Shown here piece after piece: positions 23,601 to 34,451 of a stretch of DNA of 64,000 nucleotides (the stretch's first letter is position 1; the number at the start of each line of letters is the position of its first letter). Below the pieces are notes generated by a model. That model was given only the letters and a program-made list of their open reading frames with translations. It searched no databases and was not told the DNA's origin. The stretch comes from Tenrec ecaudatus (Eukaryota; Chordata; Mammalia; Afrosoricida; Tenrecidae), in assembly GCF_050624435.1 (NCBI RefSeq), contig NC_134545.1, positions 82,347,563-82,411,562 of the forward strand, read 5' to 3'. The position numbers and the translations under genes were made by a program.

Positions 23601-25756
23601 GCATGCTATTCAATGCTTGCTCCTCCCCATCTCCACCACGTTGATTCTTTAGGTGTTCGGGTCCACATGTCTGACAGGTAATTCGCAACGCAGACAGCCT
23701 AACACCCGCCTCCCCTGTCACACTACGCTTTGAAAATGAGTGCCATCAGTTCTCCCCACTGATTTCCTGTCTTCCTCATGGACTACCTCTTGGTCCTATG
23801 CTTAGCAGGCAAGAAGCCAGTGGAGGGTAATGGAAGAGGGAGAGGGTCACCTGGGTCCTGGGGTCAATTCAGAAACTCCCGGGGCCTCAGGGAGCTGGTG
23901 CCTCCAAGAAAGGTGTGTGCCTGTTATGGGAACTTATAGGTCATCTTGTGGCAGCATCACAAGTCTCTGGGGAACACGGCACCAGCTTCCTGGATGTTGA
24001 CTCATGGGAAGGTGCCCGGCATCCTGGCTGGAACTCTGGCCCAAGGGCACCTGCTGTGGGATTTTTCACTTGGAGAGGACCGTGCTAGGGTAGAATCTTC
24101 CACAAATGTGCTTCTTCTTGGGGGTGAGGGAGGGTTTTTTCAGTGCTTATACATTTTTAAACATCGGTCTGAAACATTCAAGAATCAGGACATTTTGCAT
24201 TGAGAAAATCCTGGATTTCTAGCTTGGCTTGAAAACCCATAATAAGTGCGGGTGACCTGGAGTCCCGTTAACACATGGCATGGTCAGAGGGCTTTTTCAA
24301 GGCAGGCCAGTTGTGTGTTCGTTCGCTGCAGCCTCTGCCCGGCCCACTTTCTGCTGAGCACCTGTAAACATTTGCTTTCCTCATCCCTGCTGAGGTTTCT
24401 GCAATGTCACCGCTAGGAGGGGCTTGCAAGATTACCTAGTTCCACCTTATTTTCCAGTGGAAATGGAGGCCGGAGAAGGGAAGAGTTAGATCAGGTGGCT
24501 CGGACTAACACCCACGTTTCTTACTCCCAAGTCTCGTACCAGGCCTTGTTGGCACTTCTTGTCTGTGTCAGGAACAGTCAGCCTTGCCTTAAATCCTGTT
24601 CTTCACCAACTACAGATGGATCTGGGTGACCAGGGTTCTGGCACACGAAAGATCTGATACCGTCCTCTAGCAGCTCCTCAAGACCCCCCTCCATGCCTGG
24701 GGAGAGGAGACGGTCCCCTGTCACGGAGCGTCAGGGCAGTGCTATAAGGCTCAGGACTTGGCCGAGGCTGCAAGGGTGTTGACCCCTCCCACGCTGGCTC
24801 CTCTCAAACCCACGGATCAAATGAAACCAAGAGGAACAGGTCCTGTATGATTTAAGGATAACCTGTCGCTATTAAGTTAATTCCAGCTGGAAGCAACCCT
24901 GTAAGACAGAAGAGACTAGCCCTACAGGGTTTCCAAGGCTCCTTTGAATGCAGTTCCTCATGTTGTGGTGACCGCCCCCCCAACCATAAAATTATTTTGG
25001 TTGCTACTTTATTTTTATTTATTTATTTATTTTTTTGATAAGCCTTGCAAGTGCAAGGCCTCAAAAAATTAGTTTATGACTCAGAATTGTTCCTCTCCAC
25101 GGAAATCTTTAGTAAAAGGCGAAAGATTTATACGATCTGAAGAGAAACCAGAGTATTGGTTGCTACTTTATAACATTCACTTTGCTAATGAATCGGGCAA
25201 CTCCTGTGAAAGGGTGGTTCAACCCCCAAAGGGGTCGTGACCCACAGGTTGAGAACCGCGTCCATACATCTTTATGGACACTGACTGCCATCTTTTTCTC
25301 TCACGGAGCAGGTTTGAACCCTCGACCCTTGGTTTCACATCCAAGCACTTGACCACTGCCCCACCAAGGCTCATACCTTAATGACAGTCATACTCTGCTC
25401 AGGAAAGTCACTGACAGTGGTTGAGGGTGCCCAGGCAAGGGGCGTCGTAGAGCAACACCATCCTCAACAAGTGGTCTCCCGATTCTGGAGAGGGAACAGA
25501 CTTTTATGGGTTGAGGCTTCAAGACATTGATCCTCTCCCCTCACTCCCATGGTCACACCGAACAGCAAGGGCTGCTGGGACTTAATCTAGCTGTGTGCCC
25601 GGGGCAAGAAGAAATGAGTGTAAACAGCAAGGGAATCTTGAGGCACATGCCTATTGAGGCACACACACATGGTCACGTGTGAACATGTGTGTTCAGGCAG
25701 AGACAAAGGCTGTTGGAGGGAAAGGGGCTGAGTTTGTGTCAGAATGACAAGGGCAC

Positions 25757-25792
<36 letters not shown>

Positions 25793-28700
25793 ACCACTTT
25801 GCTTCTTTTAGACCCAGTCTGGGTTGGAAACAACTTGACGGCAATTAGGGACGAAGGTGATCACTCTTTCAGGGAGACCTCCAGCCTGGTCTAGCCCATT
25901 CCCCATCGACCTCACACAAAGCTGCCAGCGGGGTCACTCCCGGGCCAGGGCAGTTCTTCCCCAAGATCACGTGCTCCTTGAACATTGGTTTCCGAAAGGT
26001 GGAGGAAGGCTGCAGCCCTTTTGTTTTCTTTCGGTAACAAATGCACAATTTTATTGAATTATTTCTTCAGCTGAGTTCACGTCCTTGAGAAGTACTTAGG
26101 ACACCCTAGCCAAACAGCATGTACAATTTTAAAAACATATATGTATATATACGCACCCAAAGGTGCCTCATTTTTCGCTCTATCATTGCCTTTTTGGCAA
26201 TGTCAAGAGGACCAAAACCCTGCTTAGAGGAATCAAGGAACATCAAGACTAGAAGAGCCGTGTATAGATTGTTTAATCCAATCACGATACTCTGGGATCA
26301 CGCGGCTTTCACAAAACACGGCTCACCTGGAGTGGGAGGTGCTCACCCTGCACTGCACTGCTCCCCATTTTCTGACCCTCCAGCACCCATTCTCAGATTC
26401 TTCTACCATGTAGGCAGCCTTTGCTCTCTTCCCTCCCCTCCCCAGCTTGTAAGCAAGTTCAGAGACTGCTTAAATCCTGCTCCCAGCACCACCTACCAGT
26501 CCCCCGGGACCTGATCTGCTCTCCCCCAGATACAGACCTTCCATGCCTCTCAGCTGATCTGCAAACCCGCTTCCATCTGGCTGAAACCTGCCTGTAGCCA
26601 TTGGGCTGAGTCCTCGGCCTTCATTACTTGGGGCAAGATACTCCCTTTGTCTGGGCTGCCTCGCCTCCCCTCCCTGGACCCTGCCTGTCCCCGGTACTCG
26701 TGACTCCTGGCCTGCCTCAATGCCTTAGCACAGGAAGGAAGCATTTCTGGGCAAGGTGCTCCTGCCTAGTTCATTATACATGGACTGGCCATTCTCCCTG
26801 GAGCTCACCTGACTGTCATCTTTCTCAGTGTCCCCAGAGCCTGGCAATAGCAGGGGACTCAATAAATGACAGTGAGTGATGGGATAGATGCATCTTCATT
26901 GAGCAGGATGGACCGATGGCTGACTGCTCATGCTGCCTCTGAGGCTCCTGGTTTGCTGGACATCCTTCACCCCGTATGATGCTGGTCTCCAGCGTGGTCA
27001 ACTGAGGCTGGAGAAGTGCAGGAGAGAGGCCCGTTCTCTTGTGAAAGTGTGCCCACTTCCAGCCCTGGCATTTGGCCATGTCGGCTCCACAAGGGGGACA
27101 GGAATGAGTACTCATTCTTCTGTTTTGGGCTATGTGCCACTCAATCCAGAATTTTTTCCCCTGGATTTTGGTCACTTGTGGTCCCTCCTTTCCTGTGGTC
27201 CATGGTTCTCTCTGGCCCGAGTCATCATCGGCCCGAATCTGGATCTCCCTCCTCCCTCGAGTGCTCCTGTTCCATCTGCTTCCCTCCTCTCCCCTCGGGC
27301 CTTCCCTAAACACTGTGGAGATTCCATCTTACTCTTCTGACAGGGGTGAGGAAGGAGGAGGGATGCAGGCCAGCCAACAAGAGAGCCCACTCCTTTTGTT
27401 CGAACTGGCTTTAAAGGTGACTGGTAGTTCCAGAACTTCTCTTTTGGGTTCATCTTTGGCCTTTCAGGATCGCTCAAGACTGCTTCTCAGAGAATCTCCA
27501 CAGCCCTGATTCCTCTGGTCTTCCGGAGCACATGATGTGACCGACCCCAGCCCCAGTGTGGCTGGCACGATCCCAGTTTAAGCAATGAAAGTCCCTTGGC
27601 AGGAAACCTCTCAGCCCCAGGCACACAGAGGGGGAAGGTCATGTTCAGCACGCACCTCCTGTCTCCCCAGGTCCACAATCTGCAGGAGCTCCGGCGAAGC
27701 GCCTCCCTGGCCACCAAGGTCTTTATCCAGAGAGACTACAGTGAAGGCACCATCTGCCAGTTCCAGACCAAGTTCCCCCCGGAGCTGGACAGCCGGGTAA
27801 GAAGACTCCTTCTACCCTGGGACACAGGCCGGGCGAGAACGGAGGGGCTTCTCTGAAGGTACCCACCCCTGCCAGATAAACATAATGCAGGCTACCTAAC
27901 TCACCCCTGCCTCTTCACGTGGAAGAATGAAAAAATATCCCCAGCGCTGTCTTGGTCTCTTTGTAGACAGCGCTGAAGAAACCTCAGCGGTCTTCTAGCC
28001 GCCCCAGGCCTGTGACTGTCGGGTTGATGTGGACTTTTAGTGACCCCGCAGGACAAGGTGGGACTGCCACAGGGGCTTCCAGGGCTGGATGCGCTGGATG
28101 GCAATCGGCAAGGTCAGCCGTCTGAAACATCAGCTGCTCTGCAGGAGAGAGGTTACGGTCTCGGGCACCCACACAGGCAGTTCTATCCTATCCCAGAGGG
28201 TCTCCGTGAGTCAGAATCAACTTGATGACTGTGAGTTTGTTTATCTGGGGGAGCTTGGCCTTTCCAGAAGTACACTGCCACATCTTTTCTCCGGGGAGCA
28301 GCTGTGAGTTCAAACCGCTGGCCTTTCTGTGTGCAGCCAGCGCTTTACCACTGCACCACCAGTTACTACGGAGTCTACTCTGACTCATTTTGACCCCTGG
28401 GGCACCATAGAACTGCCCCTTGGGGTCAGAGAATGTCCTTCGTCAGAGAAGCCGACGGCCTTTCTCCCGATGAGCCACTGGTGGGTTCAAACCACTGACC
28501 TGGCGGTGAGGAGCACAACTTGAAACCCACGGTGCCTGGCTGGGACTCCTTCCTTCTAGGTGGGCAGCTCCCTACACTTAGTTCATGAGCATCACCCGCA
28601 GAGCTGCTTCTTCACATCCAGGTCCAAGTCCTGGTCCAGGCTGCCTCCACTTGGTTGGGTAGGGATAGGTGGGGATCTGGAAACGGTCTTTTTCCAAAGC

Positions 28701-31700
28701 AGCAGTTCTCAGCCTTGGCTTCACGTTAGAGTTCTTGGGAAACTGGGTGGTGGGGGGGGGAGGGGAGAGGGAGAGAGGTAGATGTCCCGGCTGCACCCAG
28801 ATCAGTGAAATCCATCTCTGAGACGGGGACCCAGGCATCAGGAGGGGCTTTAACCCCCCTTGAGTGATTCCAGTGCACAGCCAGCAATGAACGGAGACCT
28901 TAGTTTTCACTGTGGGGGTCTCCAGGTGATCTGGAGCCAAGGCACTCACAGATCACACTTGGAGGGTCACAAGCTCTCTCTCTCTGGGGGCGGAGGTGCT
29001 GCTTCCCAGGCTTGCCCTGCACTCTAGGACCACCCAGGGAGCTTTTGAAGGAGGGACTTTGCAGGGAGTCAGTCTGGACAGGTCAGGCAGCAATGGGCTT
29101 TGGCGCTCAGACCCACCCCACCCCGACTTGGATCAGAATCGCTTGGGGGCGAGCCTGGGGCATCTGTGGGTGTTAAAAGCTGTTCTGGGAGCTTAGCATG
29201 CAGCCAGAATTGGGGATCACTCGGCTTGTATTGCTAAAACGGTGGCTTGTGGGCCGGATGCTCAGCTTCCACATGGGTGCTTGTTAAAGGTGCACAATCC
29301 GGGGCCTCATCCCAGACCACCAGCTTGGAACCGCATTTTGACAAGCTCTTTAGGTAGTCAGGAGCCCTGGTGGTGTAGTGGTGATGCATTGGGTTGCTGA
29401 CCACAAGGTCAGCAGTCTGAAACCACCAGCCTGTTCCTGGGGGTAAAGATGAGGCTTTCTCAGAAGCCCTTTCTCAGGGGAGTTCTACCCTGCCCTAGAG
29501 GGTCGCCATGAGTCGGCCTGGACTCGATGGCAGTGAGTTTGTTTGAGTGAGGTTATTCATGGGCTCGTTGGGCTGAGACGTACTGCACTAGACTATCCCT
29601 CTCATCTCACAGAGGAAATGGGGGCCGAGAGGGGATGTGACTTAGAGTCAGCTAGCCACAGTGCCAGGAAAGTCTCTGAGCCCTGACCCTCGGCTTTTGC
29701 ATCTTAGAGCCTTGGGTCCCACTGAGTGGCTAACCCGCCAGGCTACCTGGGCTCACTACCTGAGCAGAGACTGTGGGCTCTGAGAAACACTACCTTGGGC
29801 AAGTCCCCTCAGCATCCAGCTAGCATGAACTGGGCACCTACTGTGTATTAACTCCTATGGCTAGAGGATGAACAACCCGCCTGGGGCATATTTTCTACTA
29901 GTGTGTGTGGAAAAGCGGCCAGCAAGTCTGGTTGGGGCTCTGGCGGTGACAGAACCACGGGGAAGACAAGGGGCAGCCAGGCGAGATGGAGAGTTGGGGA
30001 TGTGGGTGATGGGCAACTCCTGTCAGACAAGTGGGGAACAGAGGGGATAGAGGGGTGGGGTGTCGGGGCGGAGCATTCCAACTGAGGACATAGGCATAAA
30101 GGACCAGGGCCCAGGCACACCTGGAGAGGACAGAGTGGCAGGAGTGATGCTGAGCAGGGAGGCCGCAGGTGATAGGCACAGAGGGAGGCCGCAGGTGATA
30201 GGCGCAGAGGGGCCGCAGGGCAGGCCATGCATGGCTGTGCAGGCTGTGTAGGGAAAGGCCTCTTGGAGAGAGATGGGAAGACTCGGGAAGCTCTTGGTCA
30301 GAAGTGTGACATTTTCTAGGTGCACTCGGGCAGGGACAGGCAGGGAAAAGGAAGGTCGTGGAGAGGCCGGAGGGCAGGGTGGCTTGGACAATAGCCTAGC
30401 CACAGGCTCACTTTCCTCCGCTGAGAAACGAAGCTGATAGCAGGGCTGGTCAGACTGCTATGAGGGTTAAACCCAATCCTCTTGTGTCTCCGATGAAGTT
30501 CTAAAGGCCAGGTTGTTACACAGAAACTGGCCTCATGGGAGAATGACTGCATCATCCCTGAGCTGCCAACTGGCTGAGAATCACAGCCTGACCAAGCTGA
30601 CATATAGCCTTCACCTTCATAGCGAGGCTGACTCTCTCGCCTTACACCCCCATCACTACTTACTGCCAGATGAATGCTGTTAGTGGGCAAAAATAGGCAG
30701 CCGGGTTTTCACTATTGTCATACATGTGACATGTTCAGATAACGAGATAGATGTGAAGCAGGGAGCAGGTATAATGTATAAACAGTACTGGGTCCATGTG
30801 AAGTGCATACTATGTAGTCACTGTTGATGACCATGGGTGCTAGAGGACAGCTTCTGGCTGTCCAGACACATGGGGTAGTAGGTGACCTCTTAGTTGGGAG
30901 GCAAGTCCCCTTCTAGAGACACACCTGAGGTCTCAATCCCCAGCTTCAGGCCACTGAGTCCCCGTTGACTGGTACTGAGCTCCTGGCCACCGTCACGGGG
31001 CGCAGGTAAGAAGAGAATCCCCAGGATTCTTGTCTGGTCTTCTGCAGAAAGCGTCCACCTCTAGGGTATCATGTGGGCTTCCTGGCTTTGAGGGGAGGCC
31101 AAACAATTATTCTAATTCCCACCTTCTAGGCAGTGACTCAGAGGCCTGGCATGGCTAAGCCATAGTCCAAGCTAGTTGCCGGCCATGTCTGGACTGGAAT
31201 CAGGGCTCTTCTCGGTCCAGGGCTCCTTAAGTTCCACCTGCATCTTTGGCCTTGAAAGCCCCACGCCCACGGCGTCCCTGTGGTCCCACCACTGCCTCCT
31301 GACTATCCCCACTGCAGAGAGGCTAAGCTCAGCTCCACCCCCCGCCCCGTCCCCGCCACCTCTTTCCAGATTGAGCGGCAGCTCTTTGAAGAGACGGTGA
31401 AGACACTTAACAGCTTCTACACGGAGGCCGAGAAGATTGGGGGCAGCTCCTACCTCGAGGGCTGCCTGGCCTGTGCTACAGCCTACTTCATCTTCCTCTG
31501 CATGGAGACCCACTACGAGAAGGTGCCTGCCCTCCCTCCCCCCCCCCCCCCGCCTGCCCCCAGCTTGCGGCCTGCACGCTCGCCTCCCAACGGACCCCTC
31601 TCCTTGTAGGTCCTCAAGAAGATCTCCAGCTACATCCAGGAGCAGAACGAGAAGGTTTTCGCCCCCCGAGGCCTCCTGCTCACGGACCCCGTTGAGCGGG

Positions 31701-32892
31701 GGATGAGGGTTGTATCCTTTCTGACTGTTGTGGGGGAGAAGGAGGTGACTCAGAGCAGCCAGCCAGGGTATCTCAGGGGCAGCCTGTCTGGCCGCCTGCC
31801 CATGAGGCCACCAGGAGACGGGCACCACTCAGAGGCTACCTCTGAGGGTTTCCCAGGGCCCCGCACAGCAGTGGTCACCCCCACCCTGTCTTCACTGACC
31901 CAGGCCACTGCCGAGCACCAGGATTTGCACCTGGGACAACAATCAGGCCAAGGGCTTTGACAGCGTGCGTCTATGGGCGTCTCCTAACTCAGGGACACAG
32001 GTGACTCTCAGGCCCCACAGACAGGATACTGAGGTTAAGCCACAGACCCAGAGTCACTTCAGGATGACCGTCTGAGGCAGGACGTGGGCCCAGGCTCAGT
32101 CTTAGCCCCGAGGCTGCACTGGCCCGAGCATGCAAACAAGCCCCGGTCCCAGGTCCACTACCTCCTGTGGCCCTCATTACCCCCCATGAGACAACCTCCC
32201 CCCTCTGCAGATGAGGACAATGGGGTAACCCCAGAGACTGAGGTGGGTCCTGTAGATATGTCCACTGTACCCAGAAGAGTGCAGGAAGGTGCCCCCCAAC
32301 CCCACCCCTCACTGAGTTACAACTGAGGAGAATGGTTAAGAAAGAAGTGTCCTGGAAAACCTGGGAGGGAGGAGAAAAAGTGGAATCCCACACTCCCAGA
32401 ATCCCCCACGACGACACCGCCCAGCGGGAGGGACTGCTTTTTACTGGGCCTTTACTATGTGCTGAAAGTCAGAATTGACTAGGGGAGGGGGTCGTGTTAA
32501 AGTGTTTTTTTCTTTTCGAGGCAGTGGGATTAGCAATTTACATCCTCACTGACGCCCCAAGGCCCGCCTCTTACCCCGTTCCCCAGTCGTGATCATCGGT
32601 GGGTGACAAGCCACTTGACTGAGGTTACATTGTGTGTGAGTGGGCCAGGCAGGATTTGAACCTGTGGTTGGGGCCTCGGTCCTGGGTTGCTGGAGGAGGG
32701 AGGGGCCGGGTGGATGGAATGTCCCGCCCCCCAGCCCCAGCCCCAGCCCCGCGTGGCTCCTTAACGCTGCCCCAGATAGAGATCTCCATCTACGAGGACC
32801 GGTGCAGCAGCGGCAGCTCCAGCAGCGGCAGCAGCAGTGGCAGCGGCGGCGGCAGCAGCAGCGGTGGGGGCGGCGGGGCGGGGGCCCGGTGA
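20538..32892 (+). CDS. GOLGA7B: GOLGA7B (golgin A7 family member B), complete, 5 coding exons, 169 aa
   Basis: Exons are 20538-20549, 27671-27796, 31370-31522, 31610-31711 and 32776-32892, and all junctions keep frame. The protein begins [16 protein letters not shown]. It then carries the GOLGA7/ERF4 domain (about residues 20-140) with [41 protein letters not shown] and IYEDRC. Cysteines sit at about 33, 78, 81, 90 and 141; the central ones are the likely S-acylation sites of this family. The tail is a Ser/Gly run ending GAGAR. Length is close to the human protein (167 aa as I recall). From the literature, GOLGA7B is an acylated accessory protein that stabilises the palmitoyltransferase ZDHHC5 at the plasma membrane; the paralogue GOLGA7 partners ZDHHC9. 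The [12 protein letters not shown]-terminus and the long Ser/Gly tail distinguish it from GOLGA7. No frameshift or stop is seen. It is convergent with CRTAC1. Confidence 0.96.
20550..24854 (+). other. GOLGA7B intron 1, 5' part, no gene seen
   Basis: No SINE cluster, but an MIR-like relic (22,095-22,330, minus) and an AfroSINE fragment at 23,458-23,510. A 348-codon open frame on the minus strand (22,324-23,370) has no recognisable domain and is not called a gene. Confidence 0.5.
22095..22330 (-). repeat. MIR-like relic
   Basis: cagccctgtgaagtgggcga, gttattatccccaattaaaa, ccattttacagatgatgcag. Reverse-orientation MIR core words. Confidence 0.55.
24942..25262 (+). mobile_element. SPIN-type hAT transposon, copy 2, itself interrupted
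   Basis: cagttcctcatgttgtggtg, caaccataaaattattttgg, then after the inserted U5 copy gaatcgggcaactcctgtga and gacccacaggttgagaaccg. The outer ~30 nt of the left end is missing; the right terminal repeat is nearly complete. Confidence 0.85.
25037..25155 (-). pseudogene. U5 snRNA retropseudogene, nearly full length
   Basis: On the minus strand it starts tactctggtttctcttcaga and has the intact invariant loop 1 (CGCCTTTTACTAAAG). It continues GATTTCCGTGGAGAGGAACA, the Sm-site word AATTTTTTGAG and the 3' hairpin CTTGCA..TGCAAG. A 25-nt A-rich tail follows (plus-strand T run 25,012-25,036). An identical 15-nt target duplication, TTGGTTGCTACTTTA, flanks it at 24,997-25,011 and 25,156-25,170. Tail plus duplication show LINE-mediated retroposition. 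It is therefore a pseudogene without its own snRNA promoter. Confidence 0.93.
25377..26329. other. GOLGA7B intron 1, no gene seen
   Basis: Contains a (TC)n run. The rest is unremarkable, with an AT-rich patch near 26,100-26,160. Confidence 0.4.
25760..25789. repeat. (TC)n microsatellite
   Basis: Thirty nt of TC dinucleotide. Confidence 0.95.
26330..26885 (+). repeat. L2-like LINE relic
   Basis: Pyrimidine-rich; cctgcctcaatgccttagca and the 3'-end wording cagagcctggcaatagcagg, ctcaataaatgacagtgagt. Confidence 0.6.
27671..27796 (+). CDS. GOLGA7B: GOLGA7B coding exon 2
   Basis: The exon has 42 codons, from acceptor gtctccccag|GTCCAC to donor AGCCGG|gtaaga. It encodes residues 5-46 and includes [11 protein letters not shown] and the first conserved cysteine in ICQFQTKF. 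Both flanking introns are phase 0 with ordinary GT-AG ends. Confidence 0.95.
28100..28540. repeat. AfroSINE cluster: one plus, two minus copies
   Basis: Plus copy 28,100-28,237 ends ggtctccgtgagtcagaatc. Minus copy 28,240-28,366 has ggggagcagctgtgagttca and ends accactgcaccacca. Minus copy 28,368-28,540 has gagccactggtgggttcaaa. The opposed copies could pair as a hairpin in the GOLGA7B pre-mRNA. Confidence 0.75.
29361..29556 (+). repeat. AfroSINE, well preserved
   Basis: aggagccctggtggtgtagt, gggttgctgaccacaaggtc, gcagtctgaaaccaccagcc, gagggtcgccatgagtcggc, tggactcgatggcagtgagt. Confidence 0.92.
29557..31369. other. GOLGA7B intron 2, 3' part, no gene seen
   Basis: A short tandem duplication near 30,160-30,215 repeats gggaggccgcaggtgatagg. 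MIR-like words (cacagaggaaatgggggccg) lie near 29,612. No exon other than those of GOLGA7B. Confidence 0.45.
31370..31522 (+). CDS. GOLGA7B: GOLGA7B coding exon 3 (cysteine-rich core)
   Basis: The exon has 51 codons, from acceptor tctttccag|ATTGAG to donor GAGAAG|gtgcct. It encodes [13 protein letters not shown] through the core [22 protein letters not shown], which holds cysteines 78, 81 and 90. This is the most conserved and hydrophobic part of the domain and the likely site of lipid modification. Confidence 0.95.
31523..31609 (+). other. GOLGA7B intron 3, very short (87 nt)
   Basis: Ordinary GT-AG ends (gtgcct...cttgtag) surround a run of about a dozen C near 31,540. The length is near the lower limit for mammalian introns. 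Confidence 0.9.
31610..31711 (+). CDS. GOLGA7B: GOLGA7B coding exon 4
   Basis: The exon has 34 codons, from acceptor ctccttgtag|GTCCTC to GGGTT|gtatccttt. It encodes [15 protein letters not shown] and [14 protein letters not shown]. The intron before it is only 87 nt. The donor after it is U12-type and is described separately. Confidence 0.95.
31712..32775 (+). other. U12-type (minor spliceosome) intron of GOLGA7B
   Basis: The donor reads GTATCCTTT, an exact match to the GT-AG subclass of U12 donors. A branch-site motif TCCTTAAC lies at 32,758-32,765, so the branch adenosine is about 12 nt from the acceptor AG. Both signals and their spacing meet the U12 consensus. The intron lacks the long polypyrimidine tract usual for U2 introns. 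It is 1,064 nt long and phase 0. Confidence 0.93.
32776..32892 (+). CDS. GOLGA7B: GOLGA7B coding exon 5 with Ser/Gly tail and stop
   Basis: The acceptor is gctgccccag|ATAGAG. The exon encodes [12 protein letters not shown], then about 25 Ser/Gly residues written in AGC/GGC-type codons, then GAGAR and TGA. The repetitive codons make this end prone to length changes; the protein is two residues longer than the human protein as I recall it. Confidence 0.94.
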   Translation: MEISIYEDRCSSGSSSSGSSSGSGGGSSSGGGGGAGAR

Positions 32893-33847
32893 CTGGCCGA
32901 GAACCCTTGCAGGGAGATGTACGGCCGGACCGAGGGCCTGGCGGACCTACGGCGACTGCGCTACCAGAGCACCCGCTTTTGAGCCCTTCCCCGAGCCTGC
33001 CTTGCGCCCCACTTGTCCTCACAGGGCAGGTCCAGTTCTTTTGGGCTTGCTCCTGCTAAGGCCGGCCCTGGCCACTAGGAGGGAGCCAGGCCTGCCCGGG
33101 ACAGGCAGGGTGGGGCAGGCCCGGAGAGGCCCTCTCCACTGACAGCATCCCCTCTGTCACGCACAGTGGCCTGGGCCTGGCGCCTTGAGATTCCCGTCCT
33201 GCATGACTCTGAGTCCCAGATCCTCAAGCCAGGTGGCTGAGGGGACGGCCCCTCAAGACTCTGTCTCCAGGCCTGACTCCCCATGGCTGCTCTTTCCCAT
33301 GCCATCCCAGGCCTCTGCCTGTCCGTGACCCAACCTCCCACACAGCGGAGACCTGGGAGATGGGAGGGACCAACCTATGGACCCCACGGGGCACCTGGGG
33401 CTGCCCTGTCCTCCACCCAGAGTCTGAAGTGCTTGGACTTTGCAGGCTCTGGTCGTGGGGCACAGACGGGGCTCTAGGAGATTAGATGGGGTTCCGGAGA
33501 GAGACTTCATGGAGAGATGAGGCCTCTGAGGCGCAGGTGGCCTGAACCCCAAGCTGGAGTCATCTTCTTGAGACTAGAACCCGTGTGTGTATGTTCACAT
33601 AGATGTCAGTTTGAGTCTGTATCAGTGGAGCCCATCCGTGTGTGTCGCTGTGTCAGTGTGTGTGAATGTGGTTACCTGTGCGAGTGCATGGTCCACGTAG
33701 AGGTATGTGTGCCTAAATACATGTGTCCATGAATACATGTGTGTCTCTACTGGATACTGGCTGGTATTGCCCTGGGCATTCGGTCTAGGTTCAGCTGCAC
33801 AATGATGTTGTGGTCTTTTCCTGTGAGGGTCCAGCCTTACCCCTGTA

Positions 33848-33853
33848 AATAAA
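33848..33853 (+). terminator. Poly(A) signal AATAAA, proximal, GOLGA7B
   Basis: AATAAA sits about 955 nt after the stop codon, in the repeat-free 3' UTR. Confidence 0.5.
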
Positions 33854-34445
33854 CATCCCCAGACCCCTCCTTTCCTGAGTCAGCCAGTCTGGTACGCCCC
33901 GACCCTGGCCTCCCTACCCCTTCGGTGCTCCCCATGCCTCACCTCGGGACTCCACTGTGTATATCCGAAGAGGAGTTGGGGTTTTCTGAGGGCAGAACTA
34001 ACCTTCTTGGGCCTCTTGGCTCACCGCCTCCCAAAGTGTATATTCAGCCACCACCCCCAACCCCGCCCTGGTCCAGGGCCCTAAGGCTGTGTGAGGGAGC
34101 CAGCAGCCTGCAAGGGAAGCAGGGCCTGGATGAAGGTGGGTCGAAAGAGCTGCCCGCCTCAGCTGGTAAGAGGGGCTATGATTGGACCTGGAGACCTGTC
34201 ACTGCTGACCCGGCACCAAAGAGGAGCCTGGCTTTCTTCTATCCTCATCAGTTGCATGTGGGAACCAGATGCTGACCCACAGAGAGCCCGGGGAGTCCTG
34301 AGCCGGAGTCCAGGTGCTCTGACTGAAGGACCTGGCCCTGCCTGCCCTGTCCCTACCCCCCTCCTATGTATCAGGGCACATGACTGACCAGTGTACCCCG
34401 GGGACGTGGCTGGGCATGGTATGGGATGGCTTTTTATTTTTTTCC

Positions 34446-34451
34446 AATAAA
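34446..34451 (+). terminator. Poly(A) signal AATAAA, distal, GOLGA7B
   Basis: AATAAA is preceded by a T-rich stretch and followed within 50 nt by GT-rich sequence. It is the best candidate for the main 3' end. Confidence 0.55.

Larger units (their letters stand above)
24855..25376 (-). repeat. AfroSINE split by a SPIN element
   Basis: The left half ends tttccaaggct at about 24,941. The right half resumes atctttatggacactgactg at about 25,269, continues through gagcaggtttgaaccctcga, and ends ccactgccccaccaaggctc. The two halves join in the correct SINE order once the intervening DNA is removed. Confidence 0.82.

Noticed and set aside
25037-25155. A functional U5 gene
   Set aside because: The A-rich tail and 15-nt target duplication show retroposition, and the flanking DNA is a transposon, not an snRNA promoter.
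29361-29556. tRNA-like A and B box sequences
   Set aside because: They belong to tRNA-derived SINEs. The same sequence recurs about thirty times, and no copy folds as an intact tRNA gene.
31172-31828. 218-codon minus-strand frame opposite GOLGA7B exons 3 and 4
   Set aside because: It is the shadow of real plus-strand exons; its length reflects their codon composition.
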